Assembly: GCF_025972045.1 (NCBI RefSeq)
Contig: NZ_JAPDHX010000005.1
Location: 186,001-250,000 of the forward strand
Length of the DNA stretch: 64,000 nt
Source: Micropruina sonneratiae
GTDB taxonomy: Bacteria; Actinomycetota; Actinomycetes; Propionibacteriales; Propionibacteriaceae
Reading direction: 5' to 3'
Under the pieces are notes generated by a model, which worked only from the letters and a program-made list of their open reading frames with translations, did not search any database and was not told the DNA's origin. Shown one piece after another: positions 1 to 7,576 of this stretch. Within the stretch, counting starts at the first letter, position 1. Each line of letters starts with the position of its first letter. The translations under genes and the position numbers were made by a program.

Positions 1-241
1 GGCTGATCACGCAGAGCTCGCCGGGCGTTCCCGGCAGCCCGAAGGCACATGCCAGGTTCGGCAGCTCGATCGGCGTCCGCAGCGACAGCGCCCGCACCAG
101 TGCGCTGTTGGTGTCGACCTGCGGATTCGACCGTCCGGACAGCGATGACTGCGGTGTCGTGCAGGCACGTTCAACCAGGCTCGATTCGTGGAGCAGCCTG
201 TGACCCAGCACGACAGGTTTCGTCCACTGGGGCGGCAGCAT
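1..241 (-). CDS. partial unidentified protein, N-terminal part, runs off the left edge
   Basis: Reading leftward, an ATG 18 bases past the glycerate kinase stop opens about 80 codons without a stop up to the window edge. Third codon positions are mostly G or C, especially in the second half, as in real genes here. The translation includes VDTNSALVRALSLRTPIELP followed by a Gly/Pro-rich stretch with LACAFGLPG. I recognise no family. Tight spacing and shared strand suggest co-transcription with glxK. The competing frame, a GTG overlapping the glxK stop, ends after 30 codons and is less likely. The rest of the gene lies outside the window, so the call is tentative. Confidence 0.4.
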   Translation of the reverse strand, partial: MLPPQWTKPVVLGHRLLHESSLVERACTTPQSSLSGRSNPQVDTNSALVRALSLRTPIELPNLACAFGLPGTPGELCVIS

Positions 242-259
242 CGTCGGTTAGTCGGCCGG

Positions 260-1393
260 TCACCGGGTCGCGCCCAGCCGGTACAGCCGCAGTGCGGTGG
301 CGACCGCACGCTCGAGGTTCGCCGGGCCGTCGGCCAGCGCCGTGGCCAGATCGCACGGACCGGTGGTGATCGACACCACGGCGGCGAAGCCGTTGCCCAC
401 CAGTTCCTCGGCACCCTCGCCGAGCCGTCCGGCGAAGGCGATCACCGGCGCCCCGGACGCCGCGGCCACCTCGGCCACGCCCGCCGGGGTCTTGCCCGCC
501 AGCGTCTGCGAGTCGATCGAACCCTCGCCGGTGAGCACCAGGTCGACGCCGGCGACGTGCCGGGCCAGGCCCGCGGCCTCGGCGACCACCTCGACGCCCC
601 TGCGGCGGCGTCCGCCCAGCGACAGGAACGCCGCCCCGAGCCCGCCGGCCGCGCCGGCACCGGGCACCTCACGTACGTCGGCACGTCCGGCCGCGACCAG
701 GGCGTCGGCGATCCTGGTCAGGACGCCGTCCAGCACCGGCACCTGCTCGGGGCTCGCCCCCTTCTGCGGTCCGAACACGGCGGCGGAGCCCGACGGCCCC
801 AGCAGCGGGTTGGTCACGTCGCAGGCGAGTTCGATCTCCACCCGCTCCAGTCGCGGGTCGAGACCGGTCAGGTCGACCCGGTCGAGCCGGGTCAGCGCCT
901 CGGGGTGGGCCGCCAGCGCGACGCCGTCGGCGTCCAGCCAGACCGCACCCAGCCCCGCCAGCAGGCCGGCGCCGCCGTCGGTGGTGGCTGACCCGCCCAG
1001 TCCGACGATGACGTGCGTGGCGCCCGCGTCCAGGGCGTCGCGGACCAGGTCGGCCACCCCGGCCGACGAGGAGGCCATCACCTCCCGCTCGGCGGGCGGG
1101 ATCAGGCCGATGCCGACAGCGGCGGCCACCTCGATGACGGCCAGGCCGTCGGGCGTGAGCCCATAGCGGGCGGTGATCGGACGACCCAGCGCGTCGACTG
1201 TGGCGACCTCGCGCCACTGTCCGCCCAGGGCGTCCACCAGCGCCTCGGCGGTGCCCTCACCGCCGTCGGCCATCGGCACCTCGACGCACTCGGCATCGGC
1301 GTACACCGCCCGGACGCCGCGCGCCATCGCCGCGGCCGCCTCGGCGGCCGACATCGACTCCTTGAACGAATCCGGTGCGAGCACGACCTTCAT
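260..1393 (-). CDS. glxK: glycerate kinase, type I (GlxK/GarK family)
   Basis: A 377-residue protein of the usual length for the family. It would phosphorylate D-glycerate with ATP, to 2- or 3-phosphoglycerate depending on subtype, feeding glyoxylate or serine breakdown into glycolysis in the cytoplasm. The N-terminus MKVVLAPDSFKES is the family signature, followed by VPMADGGEGT near residue 50 and VGLGGSATTDGGAGLL near residue 140, the glycine-rich core. The start was chosen at that methionine because AAGGAGG lies eight bases upstream; an in-frame upstream extension is low-complexity Arg/Gln. The partial gene after it may be co-transcribed. No regulator is adjacent, so the physiological trigger is unclear. 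Confidence 0.93.
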   Translation of the reverse strand: MKVVLAPDSFKESMSAAEAAAAMARGVRAVYADAECVEVPMADGGEGTAEALVDALGGQWREVATVDALGRPITARYGLTPDGLAVIEVAAAVGIGLIPPAEREVMASSSAGVADLVRDALDAGATHVIVGLGGSATTDGGAGLLAGLGAVWLDADGVALAAHPEALTRLDRVDLTGLDPRLERVEIELACDVTNPLLGPSGSAAVFGPQKGASPEQVPVLDGVLTRIADALVAAGRADVREVPGAGAAGGLGAAFLSLGGRRRRGVEVVAEAAGLARHVAGVDLVLTGEGSIDSQTLAGKTPAGVAEVAAASGAPVIAFAGRLGEGAEELVGNGFAAVVSITTGPCDLATALADGPANLERAVATALRLYRLGATR

Positions 1394-1589
1394 CGGATGC
1401 CTCCTTCGCTGCTGACGACGGTACGGGCTCAACCTGATCCACCCGTCCGGAAACGGTTGTCAGGTGGCCTCGAGGTGGTCCTCCTTCCGTCGGCTCCGGT
1501 CGGAACAGCCTCGCGCGACCGTTGCTCGTGGGCGCACACTACTGTCGTCGTGCCGCCCCTCGCACGAGCCCGACGACAGGAGAGCGCCA

Positions 1590-1720
1590 TGGAATCGGTC
1601 ACCCTCACCGAGGACGAACTGGCCACCGTCGCGGCCCTGGATCTGGGCGCCAGCCAGTTCTTCGATCACCGCGACCCGGACATGACGTTGCGGCTGAGCT
1701 CCTCGCGCATCCACGACTGA
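1590..1720 (+). CDS. 43-residue acidic peptide of unknown function
   Basis: An ATG with a good ribosome site (CAGGAG, seven bases away) opens a short frame encoding MESVTLTEDELATVAALDLG and then a segment with FFDHRDPDMTLRLSSS before RIHD. It is acidic in the first half and Ser/Thr-rich at the end, has no cysteine and no membrane segment. The leader-like acidic helix and Ser-rich tail recall RiPP precursors, but no modification enzyme, protease or transporter lies nearby, so that reading is weak. It could equally be a small stand-alone protein. It is followed by about 250 bases of AT-rich noncoding DNA. Confidence 0.5.
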
Positions 1721-1774
1721 ATAGCATTGCTGACGATTTACGCAAAACAACTCTCACACATTTGTCAGGTGGTT

Positions 1775-1790
1775 TGCGTCAAACGACGCA
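1775..1790. promoter_or_regulatory. perfect hairpin, TGCGTC-AAAC-GACGCA
   Basis: Six paired bases around a four-base loop, about 55 bases after the peptide gene. There is no U-tract after it, so it may be a weak terminator or a protein-binding palindrome rather than a canonical terminator. Confidence 0.4.
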
Positions 1791-1884
1791 TATCCCTCAT
1801 GCCGGTTTCACACCTTGTCAACAGCCTGTTAGTCCATCCTGAACCAGATTTACGAAAAATCGATTTCGTCTCTTTGAATGGCAC

Positions 1885-1903
1885 TTAGGTAAGGCTAACA
1901 GTG
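1885..1903 (+). promoter_or_regulatory. DtxR/IdeR-type iron box upstream of the DUF1540 gene
   Basis: TTAGGTAAGGCTAACAGTG matches 14 of 19 positions of the DtxR/IdeR consensus TTAGGTTAGGCTAACCTAA, including the core AGGCTAAC. It sits about 70 bases before the DUF1540 start in AT-rich DNA. By family knowledge an iron-loaded DtxR/IdeR would repress here, raising expression when iron is scarce. A second, stronger site serves the convergent neighbour. Confidence 0.65.
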
Positions 1904-1974
1904 CTTGGCACGGCCAATTGCCGCGACTATTTTGAGGTCATACCGAACGTCGAGAGCGATCCAAGGAGACCATG

Positions 1975-2244
1975 ATGAGCACCCTCGTCCAGACCTGCAG
2001 CACCACCGCGTGCGCGTTCAACAACGGCGGCTGCACCGCCCTGGCCATCACCGTCGGCGGAGCCGAGAAGGCGTCCTGCGTCACGTTCGTCGAGCTGGAC
2101 GCCCGCGCCGCCCTCTCGTCGCCGAACGGTCAGGTGGGCTCGTGCAAGCGTCTCGAGTGCGTGCACAACAGCGACCTGCTGTGCACCGCCGGCGCCATCA
2201 CCGTCGGCGACACCGCCGACTGCCTCAGCTACGAAGCGCGCTGA
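1975..2244 (+). CDS. small cysteine-rich protein with two DUF1540 repeats
   Basis: An 89-residue protein with two copies of a Cys4 module. The first has cysteines at residues 8, 13, 20 and 35 with AFNNGGCTALAITV; the second at 57, 62, 70 and 83 with VHNSDLLCTAGAITV. This is the DUF1540 pattern (C-x4-C-x(6-7)-C-x(12-14)-C), suggesting metal binding, though the family function is not established. The second of two adjacent ATGs was chosen because AAGGAG lies six bases from it; 1972 is the alternative. The iron box upstream suggests iron-controlled expression. Its 3' end overlaps the convergent DUF2470 gene by 16 bases. Confidence 0.85.
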   Translation: MSTLVQTCSTTACAFNNGGCTALAITVGGAEKASCVTFVELDARAALSSPNGQVGSCKRLECVHNSDLLCTAGAITVGDTADCLSYEAR

Positions 2245-3086
2245 GTCCCGCAGGCGACACCTGCCGCAGTTCCCAGGAGCTGGCCGACGAGTTCGGCCAG
2301 CTCCGCTGCGTTTCGGGCCGGCCGCGAAAAGGCGAACAGCACCACCCGTGAGTAGCTGTCGGACACGCTCATCAGGGTGAGCCCCACTTGGTCGATGTCG
2401 ACGCAGTAGAGCTGACCGTGCATGTGCGGGCAGGTGTCCTGCTGTCGTCCGGACAGTTCGATCGCGGCGTCCCAGCCGGCGTCCGCGGCCGCGAACAGGT
2501 CGAGCGCGTCGATCGGCGAGACGGCGCCGATCAGTTCGCGCGCCTCCCACTCGTCGGCCGGTCCCGGGTAGGCGGGACGGCTCAGGTGGGTCTCGACGAT
2601 CTCCTCGTACGCGAGGGGGGTCACCCCGGCGCTGTCGTGCAGCAGCACCCGGTCGGTGGCCACGACGCCGAGGCGTCCGCCCGGCAGTCCGGCCAGATGC
2701 GCCACCCGCGGGTCGAGGTCCGGATCGGCCAGCCGCTCGGCCTGCTCGTCGTCGGATAGCCACTCCAGGGTGCCGAGCAGGTGCACCGCGCTGGACGCGA
2801 TCCGCACCGACCATTCCGGGGCTTCCTTGACGATCTCGAGCCGGACGCGCAACGGCACCTGGCCCCAGGTGGTGACCGGAACCTCGGGGTCGGCCACACA
2901 GGCCACCAACAACTCGCCGAGCTCGCTGAGGGCGTGACACATGGCGGAGGTCTCGGCCATCGGCGACAGGTCGTAGGCGAGCATCGCCGTGCGACCCGAG
3001 CCGGCCAGCAGCCGGTGCGCCAGCGACAGTGAGCGCGCAGCCAGCGCGGCGTCCTGCACGATGAGTGCGGAGTGAACGGGTTCCAC
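2229..3086 (-). CDS. DUF2470 domain protein, probable haem- or iron-related
   Basis: A 285-residue soluble protein. The last 90 residues fit DUF2470, a domain shared with the HugZ-type haem-binding/degrading split-barrel proteins: GRQQDTCPHMHGQLYCVDID, then VGLTLMSV and VVLFAFSRPARNAAELAELV. The N-terminal two thirds lack a motif I can name with certainty; they contain GGRLGVVATDRVLLHDSAG. A GTG start was chosen because AGGGGG precedes it and because an upstream extension would run through the iron boxes at 3116-3139. Those boxes, about 30 bases upstream, strongly suggest DtxR/IdeR repression by iron. It converges with the DUF1540 gene, so the two iron-box genes form a tail-to-tail pair. No haem-iron ligand is assigned. 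Confidence 0.75.
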   Translation of the reverse strand: MEPVHSALIVQDAALAARSLSLAHRLLAGSGRTAMLAYDLSPMAETSAMCHALSELGELLVACVADPEVPVTTWGQVPLRVRLEIVKEAPEWSVRIASSAVHLLGTLEWLSDDEQAERLADPDLDPRVAHLAGLPGGRLGVVATDRVLLHDSAGVTPLAYEEIVETHLSRPAYPGPADEWEARELIGAVSPIDALDLFAAADAGWDAAIELSGRQQDTCPHMHGQLYCVDIDQVGLTLMSVSDSYSRVVLFAFSRPARNAAELAELVGQLLGTAAGVACGTQRAS

Positions 3087-3115
3087 CGGACCCCCTTGAG
3101 TGGTCTTCTCCGGCA

Positions 3116-3139
3116 ATAGGCAAGGCCAACCTAACCTAA
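3116..3139 (-). promoter_or_regulatory. two overlapping DtxR/IdeR-type iron boxes
   Basis: On the minus strand TTAGGTTAGGTTGGCCTTG (3139-3121) and, shifted five bases, TTAGGTTGGCCTTGCCTAT (3134-3116) each match 14 of 19 consensus positions. Overlapping sites suit the paired-dimer binding known for IdeR/DtxR. They lie about 30 bases before the GTG of the DUF2470 gene, where a repressor would cover the promoter. Confidence 0.75.
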
Positions 3140-3212
3140 ATCTCGCGACCGTGGGCCGGGGCGTCTCATCCTTGGCGACCTCCTCGGAGCGCGCGGTCGT
3201 GCAGGATGGCGG

Positions 3213-3327
3213 CATGGTCGATCAACAGCGCCTGTGGGACGACGAGGCAGCTGCTTGGTACGACACCCCCGGCACGGGCATGGTGCTGGGGCCCACGGTG
3301 GCCGGAACGAGCTTCGCGCTGGCCTGA
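3213..3327 (+). pseudogene. remnant of a SAM-dependent methyltransferase N-terminus
   Basis: A 37-codon frame with an AGGA ribosome site reads MVDQQRLWDDEAAAWYDTPG, then TGMVLGPTV, then stops. LWDDEAAAWYDTPGTGM closely resembles the opening of class I SAM methyltransferases, but the glycine-rich SAM motif and all the rest are missing, and the text goes directly into the promoter of the next gene. The simplest reading is a gene cut down by deletion. It could in principle still be translated as a short peptide. Confidence 0.5.
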
Positions 3328-3365
3328 CGATCGTCCCGGCGCTCGGACGCCGCCGGCGCCGCAGC

Positions 3366-3371
3366 TAGGCT
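3366..3371 (+). promoter_or_regulatory. probable -10 hexamer TAGGCT of a leaderless transcript
   Basis: TAGGCT followed by six bases (TCGCGG) and then the GTG at 3378. There is no Shine-Dalgarno in the gap, so transcription probably begins at or next to the start codon. It belongs to the recurrent hexamer-6/8-start pattern of this window. Confidence 0.6.
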
Positions 3372-3377
3372 TCGCGG

Positions 3378-4499
3378 GTGAACCAGACCGGGCCCGCCAC
3401 GTTCGGCGTCGAGGAGGAGTTCCTGGTCGTCGAGGCCGGGCGGGGGCGTCCCCTGCCGGCCGGCGACGAGGTCGTCGACCGGGCCAACGAGCAACTGCCC
3501 GACGACGGCGACTTCGGCGACGACGCCGTCGAGCACGAGTTCAAGCGTGAGCAGGCCGAGCTCGGCTCGCTGCCGTGCACCACCGCCACCGAGCTGCGCG
3601 CGCAACTGGTCGAGCTGCGCTCGGCCATGGCGGCCGGGGCTGCGGCGTCGGGGGCTGCGGTCGCGGCGATCGGCACCAGTCCGTTTCGGGTCCGGCCGAC
3701 CGCCACCGCCGATGAGCGCTACGAGCGGATGACCGCCGAGTTCGGCCTGTTGGCCCGGCAGTCGCTGACCTGCGGCCAACACGTGCACGTCGAGGTCGGC
3801 TCGCGTGACGAGGGCGCCGGCGTGATCGACCGGCTGCCGCCGTTCCTGCCCGTGCTGCTGGCACTGTCGGCGAACTCGCCGTGGTGGCAGGGCGAGGATT
3901 CCGGCTACGCGTCGTTCCGGTCGGCGATCTGGGGGCTGTGGCCGACGGCCGGGCCGTCGGGGCCGTTCGGCGACGCGGCCGGCTACGACGCCGCCGTCGC
4001 GCAACTGGTCGCCACCGGGTCGGCGCTCGACGAGGGCATGGTCTACTTCGACGCCCGGCTGTCGGCGAAGTACCCGACGGTGGAGGTGCGCGTCGCCGAC
4101 GTGTGCACCGACGTGGACGACGCGGTGCTGATCGCGGTACTGGTGCGCGCCCTGGTCACCACGACGTCCCGGGCCTGGGCGGCCGGCGACGCGGTGGAGC
4201 CGAGCCCGCCGCAGTGGCAGCGGGCCGCGACCTGGCGGGCCGCCCGGTACGGGCTGACCGGCAGCCTGGTCGACCCGGTCAGCCGTGACCTGGTGCCGGC
4301 CGCCGACGCGGTCTCGACCCTGGTCGACGCCGTCGGTGACGCCCTGGACGCCATCGGGGAGCGCGACCTGGTCGCCGACGGCTTGGACCGGCTGCTGCGC
4401 ACCGGCACCGGTGCCGACCGACAACGCCGGGTGCACGCCACGACGGGTTCGCGGGCGGCCGTGATGCGGGACGCGATCGCGCGCACGGCGTCCGCCTGA
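3378..4499 (+). CDS. carboxylate-amine ligase, YbdK/GCS2 family
   Basis: A 373-residue protein of the glutamate-cysteine ligase type 2 superfamily. These cytoplasmic ATP-dependent enzymes join a glutamate side carboxylate to an amine; YbdK itself has weak glutamate-cysteine ligase activity. Seen here: FGVEEEFLVV at the N-terminus, FKREQAELGS near residue 56, LTCGQHVHVEVG near 130, WWQGEDSGYASFRSAIWG near 170 and KYPTVEVRVADVCTD near 230, all family landmarks of the metal and substrate sites. The GTG start fits the leaderless hexamer at 3366. No ergothioneine genes surround it, so an EgtA role is not supported and the true amine partner is unknown. Confidence 0.85.
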   Translation: MNQTGPATFGVEEEFLVVEAGRGRPLPAGDEVVDRANEQLPDDGDFGDDAVEHEFKREQAELGSLPCTTATELRAQLVELRSAMAAGAAASGAAVAAIGTSPFRVRPTATADERYERMTAEFGLLARQSLTCGQHVHVEVGSRDEGAGVIDRLPPFLPVLLALSANSPWWQGEDSGYASFRSAIWGLWPTAGPSGPFGDAAGYDAAVAQLVATGSALDEGMVYFDARLSAKYPTVEVRVADVCTDVDDAVLIAVLVRALVTTTSRAWAAGDAVEPSPPQWQRAATWRAARYGLTGSLVDPVSRDLVPAADAVSTLVDAVGDALDAIGERDLVADGLDRLLRTGTGADRQRRVHATTGSRAAVMRDAIARTASA

Positions 4500-4509
4500 C
4501 GCCGGACCG

Positions 4510-4524
4510 CTCGACTCAGTCGAG
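4510..4524. terminator. inverted repeat at the convergent ends of the ligase and glgC genes
   Basis: CTCGACT-C-AGTCGAG is a 7-bp inverted repeat lying between two converging genes and including the glgC stop. In RNA it would fold as CTCGA/TCGAG with a five-base loop. It could help stop both transcripts, but it is short and lacks a U-tract. Confidence 0.35.
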
Positions 4525-5646
4525 GGGTTCGCGACTGTCGACGGTGCCGTCCGCCCCGATCAGGGTGACCCGGTCCGGGCCGCCGATCGCGCGTCCGGGC
4601 ACGGTGGCGCCGATGTCGACGATCACCCGCTCCAGGTCGGCGCCGGAGGCCACCACCACCCCGTCGAGCAGCACCGAGTCACGCACCACCGCGCCCGCCT
4701 CGACCACGACGTTCGGCCCCACCACGGAGTGCTCCAAGGTGCCGTGGATCTCCGCGCCGGCCGAGACCAGCGAGTCGATCACCCGAGCCGATCGGTGCAC
4801 CCGGGCCGGCAGCAACTGGGGCTGAGCCGAAAGAATGGGCCACGCCGGGTCGTCCAGCACCGCGCCCTCGCCGTCGATCAGCTGCATGTGCGCCGTCCAG
4901 TACGAGCGCAGCGTGCCCAGGTCCATCCAGTACCGGTCGAGCCGGTGCGCCGCCACCCGGTGGTGGGCCAGGAAGTACGGCACCAGGTCGTGGCCGTAGT
5001 CCTCCAGCTCACCCCGCGTCGCCAGCTCGTCCAGCGCCTCCAACAGCAAACCTGTGTCGAACAGGAACATCTCACCGGTCACCAGGGTGCCGTGCGGCTC
5101 CTCGGGCTTGTAGTCGAAGCCGGTCACCAGCCCGTCGTCGTCGACCTGCACCACGCCGTAGCGCGACGGGTCCTCCGACACCTCGGTGACGACCATCGTC
5201 AGCCCGGCCTCCTTCGCCAGGTGCGTGTCGATCACGTCGAGGAAGTTGACCGTGTACAGGTGGTCGGCGCTCAGCACCAACACCAGGTCGGGATCGAAGT
5301 CACGGATCTGACCGGCCTGCCGGTAGATCGAGTCTGTGTTGCCCTGCGCGAACCCCTCGCCCTCGGCACCCTCGAACGGCGGCAGCACCTGTAGCCCGCC
5401 GTGCGAGCGGTCCAGGTCCCAGGGGCGGCCGTTGGCCAGGTGCTGGTTGAGCGAATGCGGCAGGTACTGCTGCACCAGCCACACGTCGGAGATGTGCGAG
5501 TGCACCAGGTTCGACAGCGAGATGTCAATCAGCCGGTAGGTGCCGGCCACGGGCAGCGCCGGTTTCACCCGGCGCTGCGTGAGCGCCCCCAGCCGGGACC
5601 CCTTGCCTCCGGCCAGCACCAGCGCCAGCACCTTGGGGATTCGCAT
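4516..5646 (-). CDS. glgC: glucose-1-phosphate adenylyltransferase (ADP-glucose pyrophosphorylase)
   Basis: A 376-residue nucleotidyltransferase that would make ADP-glucose from ATP and glucose 1-phosphate, the first committed step of bacterial glycogen synthesis. It opens with VLALVLAGGKGSRLGALTQR, the nucleotide-binding loop, followed by KPALPVAG, RLIDISLSNLVHS, and AQGNTDSIYR near residue 110. LSADHLYTVNFLDVI holds the catalytic Asp, and a C-terminal left-handed beta-helix begins near residue 285 (ARVIDSLVSAGAEIHG). It is slightly shorter than the usual 400-430 residues. The ATG chosen directly precedes the conserved core. It is divergent from the GH13 alpha-glucosidase, linking glucan storage and glucan use. 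Confidence 0.92.
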   Translation of the reverse strand: MRIPKVLALVLAGGKGSRLGALTQRRVKPALPVAGTYRLIDISLSNLVHSHISDVWLVQQYLPHSLNQHLANGRPWDLDRSHGGLQVLPPFEGAEGEGFAQGNTDSIYRQAGQIRDFDPDLVLVLSADHLYTVNFLDVIDTHLAKEAGLTMVVTEVSEDPSRYGVVQVDDDGLVTGFDYKPEEPHGTLVTGEMFLFDTGLLLEALDELATRGELEDYGHDLVPYFLAHHRVAAHRLDRYWMDLGTLRSYWTAHMQLIDGEGAVLDDPAWPILSAQPQLLPARVHRSARVIDSLVSAGAEIHGTLEHSVVGPNVVVEAGAVVRDSVLLDGVVVASGADLERVIVDIGATVPGRAIGGPDRVTLIGADGTVDSREPLD

Positions 5647-5697
5647 CGGGATCCTCTCGCAACGGGGTGGAGTCGTCCATCCTGCCAGACGGGACGG

Positions 5698-5703
5698 CAG
5701 ACT
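5698..5703 (+). promoter_or_regulatory. probable -10 hexamer CAGACT of a leaderless transcript
   Basis: CAGACT, then seven bases, then the ATG of the GH13 gene at 5711, with no Shine-Dalgarno between. The same hexamer precedes the genes at 23264 and 32889. Confidence 0.5.
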
Positions 5704-5710
5704 CTGCACC

Positions 5711-7276
5711 ATGCCCACGACCACCCAGCCGACCTGGTGGGGCGACGGCGTCGTCTACCAGGTGTACCCGCGCTCGTTCGCCGACTCCGACGCCGACGGC
5801 ATCGGCGACTTCACCGGCATCCGGGGCCGGCTGCCGTACCTGCGCGACCTGGGCGTCGACGCGGTGTGGCTCAACCCGTTCTATCCCTCGCCGCAGGCCG
5901 ACCAGGGCTACGACGTCGCCGACTACACCGGCATCGAGCCCGACTACGGCACCCTGGCCGACTTCGACGCGTTCCTCGCCGACGCCCACGAGCTGGGCCT
6001 GCGGGTGATCATCGACATCGTCGCCAACCACTGCTCGAGCGAGCACCCGCTGTTCCGCGCCGCGCTGGACGCCCCCGCCGGCTCACCCGCACGGGCCCGG
6101 TTCCACTTCGCCGACGGACGCGGCCCCGCCGGTGAGCGGCCGCCCAACAACTGGCGGGCCATGTTCGGCGGCCCGGCCTGGACGCGGGTCGCCGACGGGC
6201 AGTGGTACCTGCACCTGTTCACCCCGCAGCAGCCCGACCTGAACTGGCGCCACCCCGGCACGGTCGCGTTCTTCGACGACGTGCTGCGGGTCTGGCTCGA
6301 CCGCGGCGTCGACGGCTTCCGGCTGGACGCCGCCCAGGGCCTGTTCAAGCACCCAGACCTGCCCGACGCCGACGACCCCGAGATCGACGAGCGCAACGGC
6401 GACGCGCTCAACCCGCACGCCTGGAACCGGCCCGAGGTGCACACCGTCTACCGGCACTGGCGCACCATCGTGGACGAGCGCGAACGCGGCGACGGCGTCC
6501 AGCGGCCGCTGATCGGTGAGGTGACCGGGCTCGGTCAACTCGCCCTGCCCGACTACGTGGGCCCCGATCAGCTGCACCAGGCGTTCTTCTTCGACTTCAT
6601 GGTCACCCCGTGGGACGCCGCGGCGCTGAGGGCGGTGATCGAGCGTGGTCTCGATCTGGCCGCGACCACCGGCGCCCCGGTGACGTGGGTGCTCGGCAAC
6701 CACGACATGACCAGGCTCGCCACCCGGATGCCGGGCCGGGCGCTCGCCGCCACCCTGCTGCAGCTGGCACTGCCGGGCGCCGCCTACCTGTACCAGGGCG
6801 ACGAACTCGGCCTGCCCGAGGTGCTCGACCTGCCTCCCGAGGCGCGCCGCGACCCGCTGTTCCGCAACACCGGCGGGCGCCGGCTCGGCCGCGACGGCTG
6901 CCGGGTACCGATCCCGTGGTCGGGCGATCGGCCCCCGTTCGGCTTCTCCGGCACAGCCGGCACCTGGCTGCCGCAACCGGACTGGTTCACCGCGCACACC
7001 GTCGAGGCCGGCCTCGCCGACCCGGGCTCGATGCTGCACGCCGTCCGCCGCGCGTTGCGGCTGCGCCGGGGGCTGGCCGGCCGGCCGCTGCGCTGGCTGG
7101 ACGCCCCACCCGGCGTCCTCGCCTTCGAGCGGCCCGCCGCCGTGGACGCCTTCCGCTGCGTCACCAACACCACCGACGAGCCGGTCACCCTGCCGGACGC
7201 CGGCGAACCCGCGCTGGCCTCGGCTCCGGTGACCGGCGGCGTGCTGCCCGGCCACTGCACCACCTGGTGGATGTAG
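5711..7276 (+). CDS. GH13 alpha-glucosidase
   Basis: A 521-residue cytoplasmic glycoside hydrolase of family 13 that would release glucose from the non-reducing end of short alpha-glucosides. Signatures in order: WWGDGVVYQVYPRSFADSDA at the N-terminus, DIVANHCSSEH near residue 100, GVDGFRLDAAQG near 200 with the nucleophile Asp, RPLIGEVTG near 265 with the acid/base Glu, and WVLGNHDMTRLATR near 325. A short beta-sandwich domain ends the protein. The spacing of these motifs fits the oligo-1,6-glucosidase/alpha-glucosidase subfamilies, so linkage preference cannot be settled. The ATG follows a leaderless hexamer. It is divergent from glgC and may act on maltooligosaccharides or trehalose-derived sugars. 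Confidence 0.88.
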   Translation: MPTTTQPTWWGDGVVYQVYPRSFADSDADGIGDFTGIRGRLPYLRDLGVDAVWLNPFYPSPQADQGYDVADYTGIEPDYGTLADFDAFLADAHELGLRVIIDIVANHCSSEHPLFRAALDAPAGSPARARFHFADGRGPAGERPPNNWRAMFGGPAWTRVADGQWYLHLFTPQQPDLNWRHPGTVAFFDDVLRVWLDRGVDGFRLDAAQGLFKHPDLPDADDPEIDERNGDALNPHAWNRPEVHTVYRHWRTIVDERERGDGVQRPLIGEVTGLGQLALPDYVGPDQLHQAFFFDFMVTPWDAAALRAVIERGLDLAATTGAPVTWVLGNHDMTRLATRMPGRALAATLLQLALPGAAYLYQGDELGLPEVLDLPPEARRDPLFRNTGGRRLGRDGCRVPIPWSGDRPPFGFSGTAGTWLPQPDWFTAHTVEAGLADPGSMLHAVRRALRLRRGLAGRPLRWLDAPPGVLAFERPAAVDAFRCVTNTTDEPVTLPDAGEPALASAPVTGGVLPGHCTTWWM

Positions 7277-7282
7277 ACCCTG

Positions 7283-7576
7283 GTGCTCGCCATGATCGCC
7301 ACCCTGCTGCTGCTTGCGCCACTGACCACCCTGGGGGCTGGGCACCCTCGACTCGGCCGGCCTGCGCGAGACGCTGCTGCCGCTGCGAGCGGCGCTGGGC
7401 GCCGCCACCGTCACCAGCCTGGCGCTGATGCTGCCCCTGGTCGGCCCCAAGTGCTGATGGTCCCCGAGGTGATCGGGCTGTTCGTCGGCAGCGTCGCGGT
7501 CGCCGCGGGCCTGGCGGTGCTGGGCGCCTTCGCGGGCCGCCTCGTCGACCGGGGGCTGGTGGCCGTCAGTCGATGA
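7283..7576 (+). pseudogene. frameshifted remnant of a membrane protein
   Basis: Three hydrophobic pieces lie in successive frames within 290 bases: LAMIATLLLLAPLTTLGA, then LGTLDSAGLRETLLPLRAAL running into VTSLALMLPLVGP in a second frame, and finally IGLFVGSVAVAAGLAVLGAF in the first. Joined, they would give two or three membrane helices, but no single frame holds them all. This looks like a decayed small membrane protein gene. It overlaps the 3' end of nhaA by 11 bases. I cannot name the parent family. Confidence 0.45.

Larger units (their letters stand above)
1721..1974. other. AT-rich intergenic region with the DUF1540 promoter
   Basis: This noncoding stretch is clearly richer in A/T than its surroundings. 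It holds a 6-bp stem hairpin (1775-1790), a longer-range inverted repeat ACGCAAA (1740-1746) with TTTGCGT (1773-1779), and the iron box at 1885-1903. I see no open frame with coding bias in it. It probably ends the peptide gene's transcript and starts that of the DUF1540 gene. Confidence 0.6.

Noticed and set aside
1590-1720. RiPP biosynthetic cluster around the small peptide
   Set aside because: No lanthionine synthetase, YcaO, radical SAM, lasso cyclase or dedicated ABC exporter lies nearby; only the peptide shape suggests it.
3378-4499. EgtA of ergothioneine synthesis
   Set aside because: None of egtB, egtC, egtD or egtE is adjacent, and the sequence landmarks fit the general YbdK group.
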